Notes: generated from the sequence alone by a model not told the origin. A stretch of 64,000 bases of DNA from Siphonodentalium dalli (GCA_032622095.1 CP136069.1:71695319-71759318), one strand, 5' to 3'. Shown: positions 50,765-62,489, counted from the first letter of the stretch. Made by a program: numbers and translations.

Positions 50765-50935
50765 GTTTATGCCACGATCTTTACAATGCGATGGATAAAC
50801 ACTTTTCCGTTCAAATTGTATGGAGAAAGTTTAATCCACTCTGCGAAGTTTATGCCACGATCTTTACAATGTGATGGATAAACACTTTTCCGTTCAAATT
50901 GTATGGAGAAAGTTTAATCCACTCTTCGAAGTTTA
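50765..50935 (+). repeat. 83-bp direct tandem duplication
   Basis: GTTTATGCCACGATCTTTAC begins at 50765 and again at 50848, with almost identical sequence through TTTAATCCACTC. The unit shares TTTAATCCAC with the adjacent hairpin. Confidence 0.9.
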
Positions 50936-51235
50936 ATCAACAGTAGGCATGTTTAATCAACAGGTGTTGATTAAATTTAAAATTTAAATAGCTGGCTTTA
51001 TTTATATAGTAAGATAGGCGATCGTGGTATAAATGTGTGGAAACATCCATTGGATGTCACGTGCAGAACGCTTACTTGGCAGTTCCTGTTTATACGAATA
51101 CAGAGCGTCACAGAGATGCCGGAAATGAATTGCACATGTCAAGGCAGTAGGCTGTTCAATGTAATTCAGCAATAATAAATTTAATGTTCAGACGCCAATA
51201 ACGCATATATATTGGGCCACTGGCAGTAAGAACCA

Positions 51236-51286
51236 TTAACTGTATGGCCTTTAGCATCTGAAACAAGTTAAAGGCCATACAGTTAA
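51236..51286. repeat. Short palindrome
   Basis: AACTGTATGGCCTTTA and its exact complement separated by about 18 bases. Confidence 0.8.
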
Positions 51287-51417
51287 AGGTTGTTACAACA
51301 ACAATAAAACCCATTAAACCATCCAGATGGTTTGGTGATTAGTCACTTCCAATGTCTGTCATGCCTGATGTCTCAGTTTGGTTCAGATGAAGAAAACTTG
51401 GTCTATCTCATTTTAAA

Positions 51418-51688
51418 TTAACCCTTTCTATACTAATTTATGAACACTCGGTTATGAACAATGAACATATACATTGGAATGGCCTATGTTTCTTCTGGAG
51501 GGGTTTTCAGGAAAAATAAGCAGACAACAGATAATACAAGTACTAGTGCAGAAGAAGTCCTATTTGTTGGAGGGAAATGTTCAGATAATAATTTCAACAA
51601 ATGACTTTTGATCGTTTGTTGAACTTATTATCTGAACATTTCCTAAGGGAATGACTTGTCCATGAGTCTTTCGTAAAGAAGGGGTTAA
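51418..51688. mobile_element. TTAA-flanked element (CCCTTTCTATACTAA type), copy 2
   Basis: TTAACCCTTTCTATACTAA start and AAGAAGGGGTTAA end; contains an inner ATTTGTTGAAATT/GTTGAACTTATTATC inverted stretch. Confidence 0.85.
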
Positions 51689-51957
51689 AGAAATCATTTC
51701 ACATGATAACCATGGTGGTGGGACAGATTTCACAGCACTGTAGTTCAGAATATTGTTGAATAAAATTATCTGCTGTTCATGAAATCTTTTATTCCATTCT
51801 ATCTACACACATTTGCAGCATATATAATTGGTCTGAGACAGAATTATTTGTTTGAATATTTCTCGGGAGTTCAAAACACTACTGAGAAAACAATCCTATT
51901 CAGTCAATTTTAGTAACTTAATTCCATGCCACTTAATAGCATATCGATTAACCCTTT

Positions 51958-52347
51958 ACCCAACAATCCGGCCAAAACCGGCAAAATAAAGCTTCAACAG
52001 CCTAAAATATCTTCGGTCTGTCTCAATAAAACCATACACATATGGATATCATTGCAACCGGCTCATTGACCACATTGTGATGGTTATAGTTATGCCCTAT
52101 GCCAATGCATTCTCTTATATATGCGAGTCGACCATAGGTCGCCTCGCATATATAAGAGAATGCATTGGCCTAAAAAAAATCTTTTTTTAACACTTTTTAC
52201 CATTTTTTCTTACATTCTTTAACAATTTTATAATTTTTAATGTGTTAAGCCAATGCATTCTCTTATATATGCGAGGCGACCTATGGTCGACTCGCATATA
52301 TAAGAGAATGCATTGGCACAGGGCCCTTCTGTTGGGTAAAGGGTTAA
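51958..52347. mobile_element. TTAACCCTTTACCCAAC element
   Basis: 390 bp from TTAACCCTTTACCCAAC to GTTGGGTAAAGGGTTAA. It contains two complete inner hairpins of the AATGCATTCTCTTATATATG type, the same module found inside the element at 16154. Confidence 0.9.
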
Positions 52348-53299
52348 TTGCATATTTTGGATATTTGCATAAAATTAGCTTCCACCAAATCATTACCTTC
52401 TATAAAGTCTATTTTAAAACTTTTTTTTACTTGCATGGAGATCACAATTGGAAAAAATTGTCCAGCTCATGAGGTGGATCAAATCCTGATAGTCATATCG
52501 ATATTGAACCTGAGGTGGAGCAAACTTGTTCACAAAGAGGTTTACAGGCACCAAATCTCCTTGTACCCCATGATGGTACTGGGGGACATAATTTTGTCCC
52601 CTCATCAATGGACAAACAACCTCAAGTTTATTGTGTTTTTCATTGGATCCTTAAATTTATTCATGTCAATAAGATGAATTCAGTTGCAACAGCTGAATGT
52701 GTTATGATCTGTTATCCCTACAACTACATGTAGATTTTCGTCTTAATGTCCCCTAAATTCAAAATGCATACGTGAATGTAAACAATTTCCTGGAACAATC
52801 CCTGACTAAAATCCAAGGCAAAAATTGTCCTAAACCAAAAAAAGGTCCCCAAGAATTCTCACCATAAGGCATAAGTTTTCACTTGGCAATATTTGGGTAC
52901 ACGATGATTTTCTACCTGGATGTTGATTTTTAACATTGAGGTCAAAGGATTCTAAATGAGACATGATCCAGGTTTCAATCTTCATATACTCCTGATGTTT
53001 CCAAAAGTAATGATGTTGTGCCCAAAATAATAAGCCTGCATTCTGACATTTTATGTGTTTTTTGGCAAATTCTCACATTCAAATTAACATGAAGAATTCA
53101 AAAGCCGATCAGTGGATTTGATGTCAAATCCAAAATTCTAGAATGTTTAACGTCATGATTACTATGTACTGTCAGTGTAAAGCTCATCCACGTATCGACA
53201 ATGTTTCTCATGTGCTCAGACCCATGATTTCATGCATGTGAACTTATACCGCCGCCTTGGGTTACGAAGGGCATGGATATGCAATATGGGTGATCAGAT

Positions 53300-53740
53300 T
53301 GTATATTACAACTGGATGTGAGGGAGCCGCATTAGCACAGTCGTTAAAGCGACATTTCGACTACCACAGAGAGGCAGTGAAGTGGAAACCTCTCCGCGAT
53401 AATTTCTGCATGAGATTGAATCCACTCTGGGTTGCAAAACTCAGTTTACTGTGTCTAGGCATACCACAGCACTTGTGGGAGTGCCTCCTCCTAGTGCTGT
53501 GTGCAGTATGGTGCTAGAGTCTCACCATTGGATCGGTATCCAACGATAATGGCTGTCCCATGTATAAACTTACCTGAGGTATTATGTGCTCATAAAAGAA
53601 CCCTATATTGGGCAGGATATACAAAGCGCAGCAAAATTGTAAAACAAAAACACCTGCAGAGGACCACAGTGGAAATGAGGTCTACCCTTTACTGTGTCAT
53701 CCCAGGTCAAAAGGCAAAATAATCTCACTCACTCACATTT
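53300..53740 (+). other. Unrecognised segment with RNA polymerase III box A-like start
   Basis: TAGCACAGTCG at about 53333 fits the box A consensus TRGYNNANNNG. GATTGAATCC at about 53413 is a poor box B, and the segment ends in a CTCACTCACTCA simple stretch. This could be a decayed tRNA-derived SINE. An 86-codon open frame also crosses it (QSLKRHFDYHREAVKWKPLR) but has no family I know. Confidence 0.3.
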
Positions 53741-54749
53741 TAAATTTAATTCATAGAGGTGTTTAGCACCAGTCTCACTCAAGCTAGACCAAGATCTCAT
53801 TACAATCAACTGGGTCTAGAGACTCTGGTACTTACATTGATTTCAGCTATGAAAAGGGAATCCCCAGCTCACAACAGCTCATTAATATTCATGTTTCCAA
53901 ATAAAGCACTGTTTTGATTGACATGCGACAATACCCACATGTGTTGGTAACAATGAAAATTCGCTTAAACCTCCATCAAGCCTGTTTTGTCAAAGAAAAC
54001 GGGAGCAAACTGCGCTACACGATTTAGCCTTCACAGGATTTATCATAACCTCAAAAGGAAATTGTGAGGTAGCAACAAAATGTATAATTATTAATAAACA
54101 AGAAGGAAATGGTGATATAAATCATTAATGATAAAACAAGCTATCTGTACTTTGTCATCTCCTTATTTAGAACATGAAATCACAATGTACTACGATTTAG
54201 AATACAACTGTAGTAAAATCGTTATTTAGTGTGTGACATAACGATATGTGTTAGGAGATAATACAGACTGGATAAAAAAGTTTTAATCTCTTTGCAAAAA
54301 CAATTTTATCAGGTACACGATTTCTGTCTGACGATTTTCCAATTATGAAGTAAGTATACATTTATTAGCTGGTTTTTGAACCCACAATGGGTACAATGGG
54401 TAAATTTGTCGACGTTTGATCAGTTAATAAGTGCGATGTAACACAAGGTTTGCAATAACTACCGTTAGACTACAGTCAAACACTCTGGGTTTGAATGAGT
54501 GAAAAAGTGTGAATATTAATTGCCTTTTGCCAGAATTAAGCTATGATCGGTTGAAGCATCGCATTCTTTGATACCATGGCTCTCTGTGAGATTACTATTC
54601 CATGGGGGTCGCTAGAACCAGTTGATTGTTATGAGATATTGTCCAGCTTGAGTGAGACTGGTTTAGCACCTACATATCCATGTAGGAGATTATGTTTTTA
54701 TGTTTACACATACCATAGTATGGTAAACATAGTGTCGTTGTCCGGATTG

Positions 54750-55285
54750 ACCACTCGTTGTTAGTCCGTCCGTCTGTCTGTCTGTCTGTCTGTAGACACT
54801 TTACACATGGTGCGATAAATATTTTCTATCTGATCGGAACCAAATTTGGTATGTGAGTTTCTTGGCCCAAAATACAGATCGAGTTCGAATATGGATTTGA
54901 TCGGAGTTTTTTTTACAGAGTTATGGCCCTTTTTCGACTTAGAATTAACAAATTCTACGATAACTAAAAAAGAACTGATCAGAACCAAATTTGGTATGAC
55001 AGTTTCTCCACCTAAAATACAGTTCGAGTTCGAATATGGGTTTGATCAGATTATTTTTAATGGAGTTATGGCCCTTTGACAGAGAATTCATGCATGCTTC
55101 AATAAATCTGCCAGTTTTCATCTGATAGGAACCAAATTTGGTATGTGAGTTTGTCAACTCAAAATACAGATCAAGTTTAAATATGGGTCAGATCCTGTTT
55201 TTTATACCAGAGTTATAGCCCCGTTTTAACTAAGAATTGAACAGATTTGAGATTTGCTTACAAAATATAACCAGAAGCAGCTTAC
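54750..55285 (-). repeat. Pearl/HINE-like element with three core units
   Basis: (GTCT)n at about 54765, then three units of about 140-160 bp sharing GAACCAAATTTGGTATG, AAAATACAG and AGAGTTATGGCCC. A single related unit occurs at about 57170-57380. It ends where the THAP/SWIM element begins. Confidence 0.82.
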
Positions 55286-55468
55286 AATGGACCTATCCAT
55301 AGGGACCGCCCCAATTTCAATTATAGCCAATGAGCCGATAGCTCAAACCCGGAAGCTACTTGCGCCTGCCTAGTGATATTAATCGCACCACAAGCGGATG
55401 GTTAGATACCATAGTAAGCTATAGGGAAATTACGAACACGAGAGCAAAATATGTCTTAAAAAGCTACA

Positions 55469-55762
55469 ATGGTGTTGAAATGTGCATGGGGAACATGTCC
55501 GGTTGACGAACGATATTTATACAAATATCCCGGAGTGTTTTTAGTTCGGTTTCCTAAACCAGGACGTACTAAAGACAAGTGTTTACGCTGGATTTTATCA
55601 CCTTCAGATAATGTTATAACTTGCCATAGGGGAAATGGGAAGTTAGCAAAACAAACCATAACACCTCAGCTATGGGCTCGATTACAAAATACCAACAGCC
55701 CCTTAAATTTTCACACTTCCTGTACTGAGTGGGGTATGTTGTTTCAATGCTTGTCGGTATGA
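55469..55762 (+). CDS. THAP-type zinc-finger frame (partial)
   Basis: The 97-codon open frame starts MVLKCAWGTCPVDERYLYKY, then PGVFLVRFPKPGRTKDKCLR and WI. C-x4-C, then a GVF..RFPKP block, then KCLRW is the N-terminal half of the THAP C2CH DNA-binding domain as found in transposase-derived and host proteins of marine invertebrates. The second metal-binding pair (C-x2-H) is not evident downstream: after about residue 42 the sequence stops resembling THAP, and the frame ends at a stop. No splice donor that restores homology was found. It starts about 160 bp inside the left inverted repeat, where a transposon gene would begin. Confidence 0.6.
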   Translation: MVLKCAWGTCPVDERYLYKYPGVFLVRFPKPGRTKDKCLRWILSPSDNVITCHRGNGKLAKQTITPQLWARLQNTNSPLNFHTSCTEWGMLFQCLSV

Positions 55763-56410
55763 TAAAGGTGATGACAGGAAGTATGATACTATTAATTTCA
55801 CTGTGTTTGCGTAAATACTAATCACTGGTGATAAAATTGAACAATGACAACAAATGGGTCATTAATGATACTTGAATAAACGTGTCAACTTATAGTTACC
55901 CGAGACAGAGATATTCACTATAACATTTTGTACGAACAAAATAAATAAGGATAACTTTTACCGATAATCGGAGGACATGTTCATGTGAGTATTAATTCTA
56001 TACTTTTCGGAAATACTTGCCCGTGCACTAATATCATTCACAAAAATCATCAATGCATGTTAAATTTGTCTATTGCCATGTTCATTGACTACATTTACAC
56101 ATGTAGCGTACATGTATGGGACACTGGGCGGACCAAATCATTCGAAGATACTGAGAGCACCAATTTAACACAAATATTATTCATTTTATTTAGAAAAAAC
56201 AACAAAACAAACATGGCAACGATTAACATGATTTTGTCAAGTGAAACTAGATGGCGTGTGACTGATTAGAAATAATATTACATGTATAGTAGATGAAATA
56301 TGACAGGTCAAGTTGATTTGGAGATTATGTTGCCTATTTTCGTCATAACCGAAATTACGAGGATATATTCCATATATCTAAAATTCAGAAAGATAAAAGA
56401 AAAAACTTAC

Positions 56411-56712
56411 CCGGATTTGCAGGAGCACATCGATTCGATAATTGTCTTTGTGATGACGCAGATTTCTATATGTATTCGATGTGGTGGTTGTGACTTTGCC
56501 ATCGACCTATAACACTTCGAGTCAACCCTGATGCATTGGTTAACTTCACTCGTTCTAATGTCATGAATATATCCCTGGGTATAATAATTAAGCCCCTTTT
56601 CTTGTGCCTTTTTTGATAATTTATCAATGTCGGGTAAATAACAAATGTTGATATCGTCTGGAACATTTAAAAGCGTACTTGAAACACAAGATCCGTTCTC
56701 ATCGGAAGCCAT
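56411..56712 (-). CDS. SWIM zinc-finger exon of a YqaJ-associated type protein (partial)
   Basis: On the minus strand an ATG opens 100 codons ending on two bases of a glycine codon at a consensus GTAAGT donor. The C-terminal part reads YYTQGYIHDIRTSEVNQCIR, then KSQPPHRIHIEICVITKTII and CSCKSG. A GYIHD... start, a PPHR(I/V)H segment and a closing CxCK(S/A)G is the first half of the SWIM zinc finger that precedes YqaJ-like nuclease domains in many invertebrate proteins of unknown function. The C-x-H half would be in the next exon, which is absent. The exon starts about 75 bp inside the right inverted repeat and points inward, opposite to the THAP frame. Confidence 0.62.
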
Positions 56713-56810
56713 TTCAGCACTGAGATATAGTGAAATCGAGGTGGCTTGTGGTGCGTAGTAACAGTAACCATGCAGTATACTGGTGGGCGGTCCCTATGGA
56801 TAGGTCCATT

Positions 56811-58200
56811 AATTACCTGTGCTACAGTGAGAAAGAGACTAGAGCTAAACTCTATTATTGATAATGAAATCTGATAGTCACTGCTGCTAGCCATCTGTTG
56901 TTTATTGCATTTCCATAGTGTGTGGACCCTGTTGGCTCAGGACTCCCACACACAGCTCTCTGAATTAGCCTATCAATGCAGTGTTCAAGTGGCATACCTG
57001 GTACAGTCTCCTAATTTTATAGAGTTAAAATTGTTAACCCTGGTCATCAATTTTATGCTTTTGTATATTTTTCATATAGTCATTCTCCTATTATATCCCC
57101 TTCACTTGTACGGTATGGACTTTTGTAGTTAGAATGAACTCCTCTCAACATTCCTGATACCATGTAGATAATACCTTTCATCTGATATATCTCATTTTAT
57201 TGAGATGTATGTAAATTTGGTATGTGAGTATCTCAGCCCAAAATACAGATAGAGTTCAAATTTGAGTTTGATCCATTTTTTAAAACAGAGTTATGGCTTA
57301 TGGATTTTCGCGTCCAGACTGAAAATAGCTGATCACTATCGCCAAGGTATGGGTTAAACATCTGCCGATCGTGATCGGCCTCTCGTTTATTTCACATACA
57401 TGTATGTGCCTTCCACATTCACAACATTGCATGCTTCATGGCTGGATTGTGATGTTTACAGTGAATCAGTCATTATATATTTATGTTCAGCCAAACAAAG
57501 TTATTGTCTGTTTCTCAGACTTATAAGGGAAATATAAAAAAAAAAATTAGAAATCATTCTGTCGCTCGGCTCCACAATGCGATGTCCACAATCGCTGTCC
57601 AATACTAACCACAAATTTAGATGGACACGTTTCAACTTCTATTTGTTATTTCTCTTTTTTATTTACGATAACATTAAAGATTTTTTTGGTTTGTTTTAAG
57701 CCAGATTTCTACGAGCATTTACTGAAGTAATAAAAAATACAACATGAAGCACAATTTATGGGCCTCGTAAAAAAACAGTGCCTTTTGTATTCATCAGAAC
57801 TCTGGAATAGGAAACGGAATGTCCGGAAAAGGTATACATGTACTACATTATCTTAACATGAAACTTTTAAAAAAAAGTTCATGCACTGTTTTCTCCTTGT
57901 TTTAATCATGAAAATTATGTAGTCCGATAAATGTTTCAGAGTAACGACAACTCTGGATGTTGTTACCGTGGTCTCCAGTTGCAATTTTTATGCGACCGCT
58001 GACTAGAAAAATATAAGAAACAACACACATATTTTCAGCGCTATATCAACAAATTTGTTCTGAAATCTACCACGTACCCGTTGGTATTTTTGAGATACAT
58101 GTACATTTTACCAAATTATGTATACATTATTTTGGGGTTCGAACAAGCCGTGTCCCTTTAAACTGCATGTACTTTTGTAGTACAACAGACTTGTATATTA
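56811..58200. other. Stretch without recognised gene
   Basis: Contains the single repeat unit at 57170-57380 and a short open frame at 56905-57132 that is hydrophobic near its end but has no clear exon boundaries. Otherwise AT-rich. Confidence 0.4.
57170..57380 (-). repeat. Single diverged unit related to 54750-55285
   Basis: Contains AATTTGGTATGTGAGT, CCCAAAATACAGATAGAG and AGAGTTATGGC, then a CGATCGTGATCGG palindrome. Confidence 0.7.
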
Positions 58201-58617
58201 AGATTGCATTAACCCTCAATCATGAAATGTAGTTTTTCACACCCAACCTGACCCAACAATGTTTTTTGATAATTCGGCTGTAAACACATAAAAACCTTCC
58301 TGTATGATTTTTTGCTCATAAAAGTGTAAATACTCAATAGAAACCTACCTGCTGGGTAATTTTGTGGGTAAAAATAAATATAATAGGCTGCCTGCCAACC
58401 CATTCTGAAAACAAAGTGTCCGAGAAAGAGATAATCAACTTTGTGTGGCCTTATGATACATTCATGTCATTTGATACATGTACTTACAATATTGAGTAAC
58501 CAATGCTAAATTTATTCATGATATCTTATATGGACATGTGTTTCTATGGCAGTTCATATTATTCACTTACTGTACTAGTATTATGATTTGTTACGCTTCT
58601 AAGATCTTCAATAGACT

Positions 58618-59087
58618 CAAGCCTTGAAAAAGTGTATCTGTCATTTGCAGAATGAGGTCCCCAGAGGGTGAATTTAGTGGCGCTATCCCACACGGTAGGC
58701 TAGCATCACCAAATTCACCCTCTGGTGACCTCATTATGCTGAGGCCTCAATTGCTATGGGAGACCGAGGATCAGATTTTAGGTTCCCCATCTGAAGTTGG
58801 TGATGTTAATCCATTAGCCACCTTGATTATGCATTTTATCTTCAGCTATATACATGTATAGAATATACCGGTAGGTACTTAACAGAAGGATATAGAAACT
58901 TAACAGATGTACCTAAATACAATACTATGTTGAGACTATAGTCTATAGATACTTCCCAGAAGATGAGGCCTAAAGCAGAATAAGGCCCCCAGAGGGTGAA
59001 TTTGGTGATGTTAGCCTGCTGTACTCACTAAATTCACCCTCTGGGGACCTCATTCTGCAAATGACAGACACACTATTTCAAAGCTTG
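58618..59087. mobile_element. hAT-like MITE, copy A16 (full length)
   Basis: CAAGCCTTGAAAAAGTGT start, hairpin, middle section, second hairpin and ACACTATTTCAAAGCTTG end, about 470 bp. This is the clearest full-length layout of the family. Confidence 0.88.
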
Positions 59088-59408
59088 GTCAAGGTGGACA
59101 GTCACATCTCTTAATATTGTGGTTTAGTACACTCACTCGTTTCTCAGTTCAAATAAATTAGTTTTTTGTAGAATTTTGTTATTGAAAACAAGATAGTTTT
59201 GAAAGAAGTGTGAAAAATTGCTCCACCTGTTTTCTTCCAATAAAAATACCTTACTTTAGTTCAGGCATCGCCCTACAGGGCGACTTGGGATATATACATG
59301 CATCTTCCCTAAAATGTGCCACTTCTCCCTAATTCTGTCATAGGGAGAAGTGAATTTTATCTCATTCGCCAGTATGAATACATGTACATGTATGTTCTTA
59401 CAGCATAT

Positions 59409-59647
59409 TTAACACTTCCATGACTGGAGCTTTCTGAAATTTTGCAAAAACCCTGTGCTAATGCATTCTCTTATATATGCGAGTCTCCCATTAGCCTAAC
59501 AATATTTACATTGACCTTGTAAACCAGTGCATTCTCTTATATATGCGAGGCTCCCTAAGGAAGACTCGCATATGTAAGAGAATGCACTGGCTCAGGATCT
59601 TTAATGCTGCACCAGCTCTGCCCCCCCCCCCTTCATGAAAGGGTTAA
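59409..59647. mobile_element. TTAACACTTCCATG element
   Basis: TTAA at both ends; two hairpins around TATATGCGAG, a C-run at about 59622, and a CATGAAAGGGTTAA end. Confidence 0.87.
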
Positions 59648-60719
59648 ACTGTATTTTTTTATTGTTTAGTACACTCATTGGTTTTTCAGTTCAAAATAGA
59701 TTGTTTTTGGTAGAATTTTTGTTATTGAAAACCAGTTACCTTAGTTTTGAAAGAAGTGTGCAAATTGCTCCAACAATTTTTTCCCAACAAAAATAGCTTA
59801 AAGACATATTATGTACTTGTTATGGTGCGTAAAACTGATGACTTAGTATCCAGGCACTATCAATTGGAGGAATATAGCATTCGACTAATATTGCAAATCG
59901 ACCGTACCACTCCATAGAAAACATCGTCTGAACTACGCTCAATTGTAAATATTTACTACTTGATTCGGGACGCATCTATCGGTGATAAACTAACGAAAAC
60001 GATTTCGCCATCGAGAGTCATTGCATTTAATTAATATATAAGAATGACGGTGTTTGTTGTCAATTTGGAAATAATATTTGTAAAAATTACTACTTTGAAC
60101 AAGATTATTCTCTATTTATATTTGATCACCCTACCGGAGTGTTTCATATCACTTTAAATTAGTTCAGGGATCAGCAGACATGGGAGATATCTTCCCTAAA
60201 ATGTGCCACTTCTCCCTAATTTTGTCCTAAGTTCATTTCTCCTATATACTAGTATGCATATGTTCCTATGGCATATTTAAGCTGTATTTTGTTATTATCA
60301 TAGTCTTTACTCATTATTATAACTTTATAAATTGTCTTTTGTATTGCATAATAATTATTGGATCATAGAATGGTGGTGTTGTGGTGTAAATTTGAGCCAT
60401 TATGACATCGCCTTAATAACAGTCCACTTCTCTCTTATAATCAAATATAGAGAGAGAGAGAGAGAAGTGAAGTTTCACAATTTGACACCTCTAGGCTGAT
60501 CCCTTCATTAGTTACTAGTATGCCCTCTAGCTTTCATGAACTAGTTGCAACAGAATTTTTCTTTACAGGAATAAATACTTCAACCTGAGTGAACCCAGAG
60601 TATTGAACAGTTCAGCCTGAGTGAACCCAGTGTATTGAACAGTCTGCATTTGAGAGTCTGAACCACTCTGTTATCCTTCACATTATATTTCATATTATTA
60701 TCCATCCCTTAACTAACAC

Positions 60720-61260
60720 TCTTTCTGATTGGGCAAAAGCCGTCACGTGATAATCTGGGAAAAAGTCATATTGGACTCCCGAAAGTCATATTGGACTCCA
60801 GAGTGTTCAATATAACTTTTTTATCGGGACTCCGTGACGTCACGAATTAACTCTATTGCAAAAATGAATCGGTGAAATTGTGATGCGCACGCAACACTGG
60901 TGGAGTTAGCAGACGTTTCACTTCCACATTGAGTTTTTTTTTCACCTCCATGTTTACTGTTCCAATCAGACTTTCTGATGATCAAATACAGGCTTTTATA
61001 GAGAATTAAGTGCCGACAAAAACCAAAAATAACCACAAAAGTTATATTCCCTAAATTTGGATAAACATACAGATGGATAATAAAAATGTCATTATACAAT
61101 GTAGTGTACAGTATGTGTTTGTCCAGGTTGTGGTGAAAAGTCATATAGGACTCGACACTGCGTTCAATATGACTTTTCACCACAACCTGGACTTGTAAAA
61201 GAAAAACACATACTGTACACAACATTGTACATTAACTTTATACTATCGAACGCGTAGCTG
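60720..61260. repeat. Inverted-repeat segment around AAAGTCATATTGGACTC
   Basis: AGTCATATTGGACTC occurs twice in direct orientation at about 60766-60796. Further right, CAGTATGTGTTTGTCCAGGT and GTTGTGGTGAAAAGTCATAT are mirrored by ATATGACTTTTCACCACAAC, CTGGACTTGT and ACACATACTGTACAC, a hairpin at about 61095-61228. The 134-codon minus-strand frame crossing it is a product of these repeats. Confidence 0.75.
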
Positions 61261-61309
61261 TCCAATAATAAGGGATCACTCAGACTGTAAATACAAAAAC
61301 CCATTATAT

Positions 61310-61805
61310 GGATCTTCACGGTGACTCTAGAATCTAGATGTAATGGGAGTTATTGAATTTTTCCGAATTTCCTTCAAATACATTGCCGCCAGCAGCCGTC
61401 TCAGATTTCACATTTGAATTCATCAGCACACCTTGCAATCAATATTTATTGGAGAAATGTTTTGAAAATTTACAGGCAGGTTTTGGATTATTTTTTGATT
61501 GAGCTATCAAATTTGAAAGATTTTCAATCAAAAACATGGCCGCCGGCAGCAACCTTTAAAGTTATTCTTTGCATGACTAAATCCTTCGGCACACTAACAT
61601 TATCCATCCGATTGGTTCCAGACTTCATGTGTAATATTGGAGTGACCTTTTGATAAGAGCTATCAAAAACATGACCACTGGTAGCCATCTTGGATTTTAC
61701 TCTTTGCATGACTAAGTTCTTTGGCATGTCCTACAACCAACATTTTTTTATCTGATTGATCCCAAACTTCATATGGCTCCTCGTGTTGACCTCTAGTTTT
61801 ACATT
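61310..61805 (-). repeat. Reverse-orientation 164-bp-type units (about three)
   Basis: Repeats of ATGGCCGCCGGCAGC, CTTTGCATGACTAAATCC and GTGACCTYTAG, spaced roughly 130-160 bp; related to 7720-8008 and 10460-10830. Confidence 0.8.
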
Positions 61806-61902
61806 TCAACCGCATTCCTTATCGCTCCATTGACTGTAATGTATGACATTATCCCCTCTTCAATTTGAGCTACAGTATCTTCGACACTTTCATTATACAA
61901 CC

Positions 61903-62204
61903 TTAACCCTTCCATGACTGGAGTTTCCTGAAATTTTGAGAAAACCCTGTGCCAATGTATTCTCTTATATATGAGACTCTCCAACTCCAATAGGGAACCT
62001 CTCAAACATGTATATAAGAGAATACATTAGCCTAACAATATGTACCTGTACCTTGTAAGCCATTGCATTCTTTTACATATGAGAGGCTCATTATGGGAGA
62101 CTCGCATATATAAGAGAATAAATTGGCCAAACAATATTTATCTTGTTAGCCAGTGCATTCTCTTATATATGAGAGGCGCCCAGCTCCCACCATGAAAGGG
62201 TTAA
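61903..62204. mobile_element. TTAACCCTTCCATG element
   Basis: 302 bp with intact TTAACCCTTCCATG and CATGAAAGGGTTAA ends and several TATATAAGAGAAT hairpin modules. It sits about 180 bp before the exon at 62387. Confidence 0.9.
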
Positions 62205-62386
62205 TACAAACAATTTCTGTCATGATTGATATTACCAAGGACACTTGGTTATAATTGGAAAGTATGTACATGTAACTGAAATTATTTTCAAGGTTTTTTA
62301 AATCTTGTGTATTTCACAGTGTGTTGCATAACAAAGGCAATTAGATGTCCAACAATTTAATGACCATATTTGTTATTATTCATTAG

Positions 62387-62472
62387 ATACAGGGAGATAA
62401 CCTGACTCTAAAAATCAAAGATAGGAACGGTGAATCGAGAGATGGAAATACAACTGACCTCAACAGTAGCAG
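62387..62472 (+). CDS. Candidate downstream exon of the membrane protein
   Basis: Acceptor TTATTCATTAG, then 86 bases in an open frame reading IQGDNLTLKIKDRNGESRDG followed by NTTDLNSS, ending AG|GTGAAT with two bases of a split codon. It starts in phase 0, compatible with the exons at 46889 or 49797. The polar, disordered composition fits a cytoplasmic linker. The 12.6-kb distance and weak acceptor lower confidence. The continuation should lie beyond the hAT-like MITE that begins 17 bp later; a possible acceptor near 63820 hits a stop after about 20 codons. Confidence 0.42.
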
Positions 62473-62489
62473 GTGAATATAAATATAAA

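Larger units (their letters stand above)
55286..56810. mobile_element. THAP/SWIM-carrying element with 26-bp perfect inverted ends
   Basis: Left end AATGGACCTATCCATAGGGA plus CCGCCC (55286-55311) is repeated exactly in inverse at 56785-56810. A second inverted pair, CGCACCACAAGC, lies inside both ends (55384-55395, 56744-56755). The interior of about 1.5 kb has a THAP-like frame pointing inward from the left and a SWIM-type exon pointing inward from the right; no catalytic transposase region is present. I read it as an internally deleted member of a two-gene DNA transposon family. ISL2EU-type elements, recalled as coding a transposase and a YqaJ-type nuclease, are the candidate. Target duplication is unclear. 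Confidence 0.72.

Noticed and set aside
60821-61225. 134-codon minus-strand open frame
   Set aside because: Spans an inverted-repeat segment and shows no domain or splice context.
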